Assembly: GCA_018668095.1 (NCBI GenBank)
Contig: JABIQF010000068.1
Span: 1-6,347 of the forward strand
Direction of reading: 5' to 3'
Source: Cellvibrionales bacterium
Lineage (GTDB): Bacteria; Pseudomonadota; Gammaproteobacteria; Pseudomonadales; UBA7434
Length of the DNA: 6,347 nt
Positions 1-5,509 of the stretch are shown one piece after another (the first letter of the stretch is position 1; each line of letters opens with the position of its first letter). The position numbers were made by a program, and so were the translations under genes. The notes under the pieces were generated by a model. It saw only the letters and a program-made list of their open reading frames with translations. It searched no databases and was not told the DNA's origin.

Positions 1-1331
1 CCCCAATAGCGCTGGCGTGAAACGCCCCAGTCGCGCAGTCGGTAATTGGTTTTACTGTTGCCTTTGTCTAGCGCAGTTAATTTTTCAGTAATGGCATTAA
101 AAGCACTGCCAAAATTGAGTCCGTCAAATTCGCTAGAGTTAATCGTTAGTGTGTCATTTTTGCGGGCATACCATTCTTGCCACTGCGTGTTATTAAACGC
201 TTCGTCGTCAGCACGGTTAGAGGCTATTACTTGTTGAATCGGTAGCTTATAAAGATTGGCAAAGGCGAAGTCGCGCTCATCATGCGCGGGTACGGCCATT
301 ACAGCACCTGAGCCGTAATCCATTAATACATAGTTGGCAATCCATACGGGTATTGCGGTGCCCGTTAGCGGATGAATAACGCTTAGGCCAGTATCAATGC
401 CTTTCTTTTCCATGGTCGCCATATCGGCTTCGGCAACCGATTGGGCTTTGCATTCGGCAATAAAGGCGGCCAAGGTATCGTTCGTTTCGGCAAGGTGTAG
501 CGATATAGGATGTTCGGCCGCTAGGCTGACATAGGTAACACCCATTAAGGTATCGGGGCGGGTGGTGTAAACCGGCAGCTGTTCATGACCAGCGATGGGC
601 GCTGATAAATCAAAAAGGATGTCGGCACCACGGCTTTTACCAATCCAGTTTTTTTGCATGGTTTTAACTTGTTCGGGCCACTCGGTGAGTTCGTCCAAGC
701 TTTCTAATAATTCTTCGGCATAGTCGGTAATGCGAATAAACCATTGCGGGATTTCTTTGCGTTCGACTAATGCACCTGAACGCCAGCCGCGGCCATCAAT
801 CACTTGTTCATTGGCAAGTACGGTGCAGTCGACAGGATCCCAATTTACCGTGGCCATTTTTTTATAGACCATGCCTTTTTCATAGAGGCGGGTAAAAAAC
901 CATTGTTCCCAGCGGTAGTAGTCGGGCTGGCAGGTGGCGAATTCGCGTGACCAATCAAAGCTAAAGCCTAATGATTGAAGCTGCTGCTTCATATAAGCAA
1001 TGTTTTGGTAAGTCCATTTAGCCGGTGCGCTATTGTTTTGAATCGCAGCATTTTCGGCGGGTAAGCCAAAAGCATCCCAACCCATGGGGTGTAAGACATT
1101 TTTGCCGAGCATGCGCTGGTAGCGGGCGATAACATCGGTAATGGTGTAATTGCGTACGTGGCCCATATGCAGCTTGCCGCTGGGATAGGGGAACATGGCT
1201 AAGCAGTAGAATTTCTCACGGTTAGGATCTTCGGTCGCGAGAAAGCTCGATTGTTGCTGCCAATAGCTTTGCGCTTCAGATTCGATAGCCTGTGGGTCGT
1301 ATGCGTTTTGATCGATTACTTGCGGGTCCAT
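1..1331 (-). CDS. leuS: Leucyl-tRNA synthetase, N-terminal half (3' end outside window)
   Basis: Cytoplasmic class I aminoacyl-tRNA synthetase that charges tRNA-Leu with leucine using ATP. Reading back from the ATG at 1329-1331 gives 443 complete codons with no stop, ending in RQRYW at the window edge; the usual bacterial protein is about 860 residues, so roughly half is present. The HIGH-type ATP-binding motif is HMGH at residues 55-58, preceded by FPYPSGKL. The CP1 editing domain is recognisable from the threonine-rich TTRPDT (residues 256-261) and AHDERD, whose last Asp is residue 354; from memory these match E. coli T247/T248/T252 and D345 with a constant offset of 9, so proofreading looks intact. 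The KMSKS loop and anticodon-binding domain lie beyond the edge. No strong Shine-Dalgarno precedes the ATG (an AAAGG lies about 15 nt upstream), but the N-terminus MDPQVID followed by family-like sequence supports this start. It is 154 bp downstream of the phosphorylase gene and functionally unrelated to it. Confidence 0.97.
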   Translation of the reverse strand, partial: MDPQVIDQNAYDPQAIESEAQSYWQQQSSFLATEDPNREKFYCLAMFPYPSGKLHMGHVRNYTITDVIARYQRMLGKNVLHPMGWDAFGLPAENAAIQNNSAPAKWTYQNIAYMKQQLQSLGFSFDWSREFATCQPDYYRWEQWFFTRLYEKGMVYKKMATVNWDPVDCTVLANEQVIDGRGWRSGALVERKEIPQWFIRITDYAEELLESLDELTEWPEQVKTMQKNWIGKSRGADILFDLSAPIAGHEQLPVYTTRPDTLMGVTYVSLAAEHPISLHLAETNDTLAAFIAECKAQSVAEADMATMEKKGIDTGLSVIHPLTGTAIPVWIANYVLMDYGSGAVMAVPAHDERDFAFANLYKLPIQQVIASNRADDEAFNNTQWQEWYARKNDTLTINSSEFDGLNFGSAFNAITEKLTALDKGNSKTNYRLRDWGVSRQRYW

Positions 1332-1359
1332 TATCGGGGTCTTTTGCCTTTAATTTATT

Positions 1360-1376
1360 ATGCTGCCGTGCAGCAT
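1360..1376. repeat. Short hairpin in the leuS 5' leader
   Basis: ATGCTGC and GCAGCAT form a perfect 7-bp stem with a 3-nt loop (CGT), beginning about 28 nt upstream of the leuS start codon in the transcript. The minus-strand sequence after it is A-rich, not T-rich, so it does not terminate leuS. If transcribed it would be a compact 5' UTR hairpin. Function unknown. Confidence 0.4.
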
Positions 1377-1399
1377 TTCAGCCCATAAGCATACCCTGA

Positions 1400-1424
1400 A
1401 CAGCGCCTTTGTATCTAGCGCTGT
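1400..1424. repeat. Perfect 7-bp inverted repeat around the candidate leuS -10 box
   Basis: ACAGCGC (1400-1406) and GCGCTGT (1418-1424) are perfect inverted copies separated by 11 bp. The candidate -10 hexamer lies inside the spacer. There is no T run on either side, so it is not a Rho-independent terminator. It could be an operator-like site, an RNA hairpin, or chance. Confidence 0.4.
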
Positions 1425-1440
1425 ATCAGTGATTAATCAA
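1412..1440 (-). promoter_or_regulatory. Possible sigma-70 promoter for leuS
   Basis: On the minus strand TTGATT (1440-1435) and TAGATA (1417-1412) are separated by exactly 17 bp. The -35 box keeps the TTGA core and matches 4 of 6 consensus bases, while the -10 box matches only 3 of 6, so this is weak. Its position, about 80 bp upstream of the leuS ATG and downstream of the phosphorylase stop, fits an independent leuS promoter. No experimental or comparative support is available from the window. Confidence 0.3.
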
Positions 1441-1485
1441 TGATCGTAGGGGCTTTTTATAAGCTGCAAACGCGAATCGATAGGC

Positions 1486-3279
1486 TTACTTGCTAGGACG
1501 ATTGGTGATCCACACGGTTTGGTAGGGAGCTAGCTCAATGGTGTCGTTATAATCGGTGAATCGCGTGCCACTGATTAAATCGACCCAATCATCGGTGCCA
1601 ATAAGATTCACGCTAGACAGCGGCAAGCTGCAGGGCGATTTATCGATATTAGCGATGCAGAAGATGCTTTGTTGGCGGTCATGACTTTGGCGCCAAAAGC
1701 CAAAAATGGTGTCACCTAAATGCAAGGTGAATTGCGTGGCATTGGGATGGAAGGCTGCTTGCTCAATACGAATGGCCAATAAGCTTTTTATTTCATCAAA
1801 AACAATAGCGTGTTGATGATCAGGATCGGCTAGCTTTTCTTGTAACTGCGGGTAGTCCCATTGGTGACGGTTGATGGAGCGGTTGTGACCCGTCGCATCG
1901 CATTTATCATAGTCGTTACGCGTACCCATTAAGCTATGGATATAAATACCAGGAATGCCTTCGAGAGCCAGCATAATGGCATGGGCGCAAATAAAACGTT
2001 CGATATTGTATTTGTCGGGACCGGCATGTGTGCCTTGTAGGGCATCAAATAATGAAATGTTAATTTCATAGGGTTTGGTTTTACCACCGGGTAATTCGCG
2101 ATAAGAAATTCTGCCGCCGAAGTTTTCCATAATCGCTGACAAATTATCGATTTCACGTTCAGATAAAAGCCCTTCGGTAGGGCGTAAGCCAATGCCATCA
2201 TGCGAGGCAATAAAATTAAAATACGTAGTGCCGTTTTGTGCTGGCGGCATACTCATCATCCACTGTTTTAAATAGTAGCTATTGCCTGAAATAAGCGTAT
2301 GCACTAACAGCGGCGGCAGTGAGAAGTTATAAATACAATGAGCTTCGTTGGCGTTGCCAAAGTATTCTAAATTTTCTCGGTTCGGTATGTTGGTCTCAGT
2401 AATAATAATGGCATCGCTTTCGGCATGCTCTATTAAGAGTCTTAGCAGACGAACAATTTCATGTGTTTCATTTAAGTTGATACAGCTGGTGCCCGATTTT
2501 TTCCAGACAAAAGCAACGGCATCAAGACGAAAAATACGTACGCCTTTGTCTAAGTAGTACCTAACGATTTTAATAAACTCAAGAAGCACTTGTGGATTAC
2601 GAAAATCTAAATCCACTTGATCATGACTAAAGGTACACCAAACATGCTCTAAACCATGCTTTGTTTCTACTGCACGTAATAAAGGATTGGTTCTTGGACG
2701 TACGACATGAGATGTGTCTTGTGAAGGGTCTTCGGTGTAAAAATATTTTTTGCCTGGAGATTCATCGGCAATAAAGTTTTTAAACCAAAGGCTTTCTTGC
2801 GAGCAATGATTAATCACTAAATCGGCCATTAATCGGTATTCAGAAGCGATGGTGGTAATGTCTTGCCAATCACCAAGGCTAGGGTTTACCTGCATAAAAT
2901 CAATAACAGAAAAGCCATCATCCGAACTAAAAGGGAAGAATGGTAAAATGTGCAAGCTGTTAATGGTGCCGTCAGTGTAATTGTCTATAAAGTGCTTCAG
3001 TGTTTCTAGTGGTTTTTGTTCAGGTGCGATAACGCTATCACCATAGCTAATTAATATGATGTCGCGTTCTGTCCATTGGTTTTGATGCGATTTGGGCGCA
3101 GGAGCTTGAGGCGATAAACGCATCGCCTCAAGCGCTTGTGCCGCTACAGCTGTAATATCAATATCAACTTTACGTGCTTCATAAATAGTGTCATGCGTAG
3201 CGTCGTTAGCCGTATCGTAAACATTTTCGTAAATAACTTCTAAATGGTTATATACGCGCTGATTTAAATCGTTATTCAT
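1486..3279 (-). CDS. ggaP: GH13_18 phosphorylase, probable glucosylglycerate phosphorylase
   Basis: Probably cleaves 2-O-alpha-glucosylglycerate with phosphate to glucose 1-phosphate and D-glycerate in the cytoplasm; no signal peptide is visible. Numbered from the ATG at 3277-3279 (597 aa), the four GH13 regions are present: DLVINH (D153, H158), RIFRLDA with nucleophile D253, ITETN with general acid E295, and FIASHDG with D361. The segments GTSCINL, ITETN-IPNRENLEYFG, SLPPLLVHTL and GTRNDYDKCDATGHNRSINR resemble, from memory, E. coli YcjM, a glucosylglycerate phosphorylase, more than classical sucrose phosphorylases. An N-terminal segment of about 70 residues precedes the barrel, a little longer than in YcjM. 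A TTG at 3295-3297 would add six residues, but only a T-rich tract precedes it; the ATG has an AAAGA 7 nt upstream. The gene starts 40 nt after gpgS, implying cotranscription. Family assignment is firm. The acceptor is inferred from neighbours; sucrose, sucrose 6-phosphate or glucosylglycerol remain alternatives. Confidence 0.9.
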   Translation of the reverse strand: MNNDLNQRVYNHLEVIYENVYDTANDATHDTIYEARKVDIDITAVAAQALEAMRLSPQAPAPKSHQNQWTERDIILISYGDSVIAPEQKPLETLKHFIDNYTDGTINSLHILPFFPFSSDDGFSVIDFMQVNPSLGDWQDITTIASEYRLMADLVINHCSQESLWFKNFIADESPGKKYFYTEDPSQDTSHVVRPRTNPLLRAVETKHGLEHVWCTFSHDQVDLDFRNPQVLLEFIKIVRYYLDKGVRIFRLDAVAFVWKKSGTSCINLNETHEIVRLLRLLIEHAESDAIIITETNIPNRENLEYFGNANEAHCIYNFSLPPLLVHTLISGNSYYLKQWMMSMPPAQNGTTYFNFIASHDGIGLRPTEGLLSEREIDNLSAIMENFGGRISYRELPGGKTKPYEINISLFDALQGTHAGPDKYNIERFICAHAIMLALEGIPGIYIHSLMGTRNDYDKCDATGHNRSINRHQWDYPQLQEKLADPDHQHAIVFDEIKSLLAIRIEQAAFHPNATQFTLHLGDTIFGFWRQSHDRQQSIFCIANIDKSPCSLPLSSVNLIGTDDWVDLISGTRFTDYNDTIELAPYQTVWITNRPSK

Positions 3280-3286
3280 AATGGTG

Positions 3287-3291
3287 TCTTT
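3287..3291 (-). promoter_or_regulatory. Weak ribosome-binding site favouring the ATG start of ggaP
   Basis: AAAGA lies 7 nt before the ATG at 3277-3279. It is an imperfect Shine-Dalgarno but at the right distance, whereas the in-frame TTG six codons upstream is preceded only by a T-rich tract. This is why the shorter start was chosen. Confidence 0.4.
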
Positions 3292-3319
3292 ATTCAAGTA
3301 AAAAAATGATTAAAAATGC

Positions 3320-4540
3320 TTAGCTATATTTAATACGATCGCTTTCTACGGCTTCAGATATTTCTGTAAAAATATCAGGGAAGGCGCTGCGTACACGGTT
3401 CCAGCAAGGAATAAAAGGTGTTTCCATGGGTCTATCAAGATACGCTTCACCGGCTTTCATAATGTTTTCTGCAAACATTTCTACAGCTTGCTCTTCTTTA
3501 TGAATATCAAAGGATAAGTTATTCATTGCTGCATCGTTATGGTAGGCATCTACAAAGTCGAGGGCCATACGGAAGTAGGTGGCTTTTAATGTGCGGAATG
3601 ATTCAGCGTTAAACGTTACGCCTTGAGTCGCGAGTTTTCTAAATAAAGCTTTTGATATATCGATAGACATTTTTGATAGGCCACCTTGATCATCATTAGA
3701 CGATAGATCTTGATGCTTATGATCATAGGTATCAGCAATATCAACTTGGCATAGTCGGTTCAGTGAATAGTTTCTATGCATTTCAGATAGTACGCCAATT
3801 TCTAATCCCCAGTCACTAGGAATGCGAATGTCATTGAGTACATCGCGGCGAAAAGAAAACTCACCGGCTAGCGAATACCGGAAGCTATCCATATATTGCA
3901 AATACTCTCGCTCACCACAAATTTTCTTTAAGGCATTTAAAAGAGGACTTACTAATAAGCGGCTTACTCGCCCATTAAATTGTCCGTTAGCGACTCGCGC
4001 ATAGAAACCTTTACAAAATTCATAATTGAACTTTGGGTTAGCAACGGGATAAATTAAACGAGCTAGCATGTCACGTTTATAAGTGGTGATATCGCAATCA
4101 TGTAAGGCAACGGCTTCGGCTTTGGTGGCGGCTAATACATAACCCATGCAGTACCAAACATTACGACCTTTACCTGCTTGCCTTGGCGCTAAGCCGCGGG
4201 CCTCTAGCTTTTTATGGATGGCTTGCATCGCTGGGCCATCATTCCATAGCACACGAAACTTTTGTGGCAGCTTAGAAAAGAATTTTAATGCATAGCGAAA
4301 TTGTTCTTCGGTTGCGCGATCTAGGCCAATAATAATTTCATCGAGATACGACGCACCTTTTAACTCTTCGATGATGGCGCTTAATGCAGGACCTTCAAGC
4401 TCTGAAAAAAGCGATGGTAATATAACGGCCATGGGTCGCTCTTCGCGAAAGGTCGCTAACTCTGATTCTAAATCATCGACAGAGCGGTTAGATAAATTAT
4501 GCAGCGTGGTGATGATCCCGTTTTGATAAAAGTCAGCCAT
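3320..4540 (-). CDS. gpgS: Glucosyl-3-phosphoglycerate synthase (GT-A glycosyltransferase)
   Basis: Probably transfers glucose from an NDP-glucose (GDP- or UDP-glucose) to 3-phosphoglycerate with retention of configuration, giving glucosyl-3-phosphoglycerate, the first committed step of glucosylglycerate synthesis in the cytoplasm. The 406-aa product has the parts expected of this family: an N-terminal nucleotide-binding half with MAVILPSLFSELEG (37-50) and DEIIIGLDRAT (67-77), AGKGRN (122-127), the metal-binding DxD as HDCDITTY (D148, D150), LAGEFSFRRD (224-233), WGLEIGVLSE (244-253) and a His-rich DHKHQ (273-277) placed like the metal-ligand histidine of mycobacterial GpgS. The ATG at 4538-4540 has a clear AGGA 7 nt upstream. 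It follows the phosphatase gene by 102 bp and precedes the phosphorylase by 40 bp. A mannosyl-3-phosphoglycerate synthase role is the main alternative, less likely because a glucosylglycerate phosphorylase-like gene adjoins it. Confidence 0.88.
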   Translation of the reverse strand: MADFYQNGIITTLHNLSNRSVDDLESELATFREERPMAVILPSLFSELEGPALSAIIEELKGASYLDEIIIGLDRATEEQFRYALKFFSKLPQKFRVLWNDGPAMQAIHKKLEARGLAPRQAGKGRNVWYCMGYVLAATKAEAVALHDCDITTYKRDMLARLIYPVANPKFNYEFCKGFYARVANGQFNGRVSRLLVSPLLNALKKICGEREYLQYMDSFRYSLAGEFSFRRDVLNDIRIPSDWGLEIGVLSEMHRNYSLNRLCQVDIADTYDHKHQDLSSNDDQGGLSKMSIDISKALFRKLATQGVTFNAESFRTLKATYFRMALDFVDAYHNDAAMNNLSFDIHKEEQAVEMFAENIMKAGEAYLDRPMETPFIPCWNRVRSAFPDIFTEISEAVESDRIKYS

Positions 4541-4547
4541 GTTTATG

Positions 4548-4551
4548 TCCT
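4548..4551 (-). promoter_or_regulatory. Shine-Dalgarno of gpgS
   Basis: AGGA on the minus strand sits 7 nt before the ATG at 4538-4540. This is good spacing and supports that start. Confidence 0.6.
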
Positions 4552-4606
4552 GGTTATAATTGTTATGTTGATGAGTGTTTTTTTACTCAGTTTTTTAAAT
4601 GTCTCT

Positions 4607-4625
4607 TTATTGGTTATTGGTTATT
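4607..4625. repeat. Short tandem repeat, 7-bp unit
   Basis: TTATTGG occurs twice head to tail (4607-4613, 4614-4620), followed by a partial TTATT (4621-4625). It lies in the gap just downstream of the phosphatase stop. The sequence is simple and AT-rich, and may be slippage-derived. Confidence 0.6.
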
Positions 4626-4642
4626 AATTATTAAATGCAGCT

Positions 4643-5509
4643 TTAAAATTCAGTTTTTAAGATTTTGGCAATCACTTCATTCCAACCATCTGGGCCAAAG
4701 TGTTCACTTATGTAATTATTCTCTTCGCGCTTTAAAATAGGGGAAGAATGAACGGGTGATCGAATAACTGCGGCAATATCTGCAGCTTCCAGCATAGAAA
4801 TATCGTTATGGCTATCACCGGCGGCAATGCAAATATAGTTATTATGTTTGCCATTCGCTTTAAAGCTGCTCGTGAGTCTTTGCATGGCTGCGCCTTTACA
4901 GGCATGGGCATCTATTAAATGCAAGAAGCGTCCGCCTTCAACAATATGTGCGCCTATACTTTCTAATGCGCCTATACTTTCTAATGCGGCTATAAATTGT
5001 TTTTTCTCAGCATCATTACCCAACCAATGTATAGGCTCACTAAAACCACGTTGGTTAGCGAGAGCGGCTTGCGTTAATGGCAAGCCCGTTAAATCGGCAA
5101 TGCCTTGGGTACCGAGATTTTGAAAGTTAATATATTTTCCAGAAAATTGATCACCAAATTGTTCGCTTACTTTGCTTAATAATTGCTGCCAATGCGCGCG
5201 TGTAGGTGCTTGGCTGTATTCCCAAAATTCCAGTCCCTCTTTTATGCACAGCGTGGTTTTATCGGGTTGCTGTTCGAAATAACCCACAGGAATATAAATA
5301 GCCGCGCCGTTTTCAACAATAAACGGGTCGGTATTATTCAGCGCAGCACGAATAGGTAAGAGCTCGGCTAAAGTTTTACTGGTGGTTGGAATCACGGGCA
5401 CAGCCAACGATTTTAATATCGCCAATGTTGGGCTGGCGGCTTTATGCGAGTAGGTATCATGATCCAGTAATGATCCATCAAGATCGGTAAAGAGTAGGGG
5501 GCTGTTCAT
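4643..5509 (-). CDS. gpgP: HAD-IIB phosphatase, MpgP family; probable glucosyl-3-phosphoglycerate phosphatase
   Basis: Probably removes the phosphate from glucosyl-3-phosphoglycerate to yield glucosylglycerate, a compatible solute, in the cytoplasm. The 288-aa protein belongs to the Mg-dependent HAD superfamily, mannosyl-3-phosphoglycerate phosphatase (MpgP/YedP) branch. Motif I is FTDLDGSLLD (nucleophile D9, acid/base D11), motif II lies in PTTSKT (41-46), motif III is K205 in CKGAAM, and motif IV is GDSHNDISML (D232, D236). FIVENGAAI (63-71) and EGGRFLHLID (191-200) are typical of this family, and residues of about 85-195 form the C2-type cap. An 18-bp in-frame tandem duplication puts ALESIG twice at 175-186 in the cap; the protein is correspondingly longer than the usual 270 or so residues. 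The start overlaps the kinase stop as ATGA and has GAGGA 5 nt upstream, suggesting translational coupling. The family is clear; gluco versus manno specificity is inferred from the neighbouring synthase and phosphorylase. Confidence 0.88.
   Translation of the reverse strand: MNSPLLFTDLDGSLLDHDTYSHKAASPTLAILKSLAVPVIPTTSKTLAELLPIRAALNNTDPFIVENGAAIYIPVGYFEQQPDKTTLCIKEGLEFWEYSQAPTRAHWQQLLSKVSEQFGDQFSGKYINFQNLGTQGIADLTGLPLTQAALANQRGFSEPIHWLGNDAEKKQFIAALESIGALESIGAHIVEGGRFLHLIDAHACKGAAMQRLTSSFKANGKHNNYICIAAGDSHNDISMLEAADIAAVIRSPVHSSPILKREENNYISEHFGPDGWNEVIAKILKTEF
4949..4988. repeat. In-frame 18-bp tandem duplication inside gpgP
   Basis: The sequence has an exact period of 18 bp across these 40 bases, about 2.2 copies. 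The first full unit is 4950-4967 and the second 4968-4985, identical at every position. Translated on the minus strand it gives ALESIG repeated twice (residues 175-186), preserving the frame. The perfect identity suggests a recent duplication by slippage or recombination. Confidence 0.9.

Larger units (their letters stand above)
1332..1485 (-). other. Intergenic region / leuS leader
   Basis: Non-coding gap of 154 bp between the phosphorylase stop and the leuS start. It contains a possible promoter (1412-1440), a 7-bp dyad around its -10 element (1400-1424) and a second 7-bp hairpin close to the leuS start (1360-1376). Neither hairpin is followed by a T run on the minus strand, so no intrinsic terminator separates the two genes. 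Read-through from the upstream operon into leuS is therefore possible. Confidence 0.6.
4541..4642 (-). other. AT-rich intergenic gap between gpgP and gpgS
   Basis: A 102-bp strongly AT-rich spacer, the largest break inside the glucosylglycerate cluster. It holds the gpgS ribosome-binding site, a short 7-bp tandem repeat (4607-4625) and a 5-bp hairpin (4572-4589). AT-rich hexamers are plentiful, but no -35/-10 pair with proper spacing stands out. It could carry an internal promoter or an mRNA processing site, or simply be a spacer. Confidence 0.6.

Noticed and set aside
46..237. Plus-strand open frame of 63 codons, and similar plus-strand frames at 2348-2557, 3822-4004, 4848-5123 and 5858-6097
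   Set aside because: All lie entirely opposite well-supported minus-strand genes and encode nothing recognisable; they are antisense shadows.
1334..1395. Possible leader peptide and attenuator for leuS (tiny ATG-CTT and ATG-CTG frames near a hairpin)
   Set aside because: The mini-frames hold one leucine codon each, there is no terminator hairpin with a T run, and no antiterminator pairing was found.
1929..2210. Second minus-strand frame of 93 codons inside the phosphorylase gene
   Set aside because: It is out of frame within the catalytic-domain coding region of the phosphorylase and resembles no family.
3298..3319. T-rich tract after the gpgS stop as an intrinsic terminator
   Set aside because: There is no GC-rich stem before the T runs, and the next gene begins within 40 nt, so read-through is more likely.
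3320..4540. Reading the transferase and phosphatase as a mannosylglycerate pathway
   Set aside because: The phosphatase family name points that way, but the transferase motifs fit the GpgS type and the adjacent GH13_18 enzyme acts on glucosides. It is kept only as an alternative.
4572..4596. Terminator-like element on the plus strand: 5-bp stem TGAGT/ACTCA followed by six T
   Set aside because: The stem is short and AT-rich, the loop is a run of T, and there is no plus-strand gene for it to end. On the transcribed minus strand no T run follows the stem.
4558..4640. AT-rich hexamers in the gpgP-gpgS gap as a definite promoter
   Set aside because: Many near-matches to TATAAT exist by composition alone. 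None has a convincing -35 box at 16-18 bp, and the best one abuts the ribosome-binding site.
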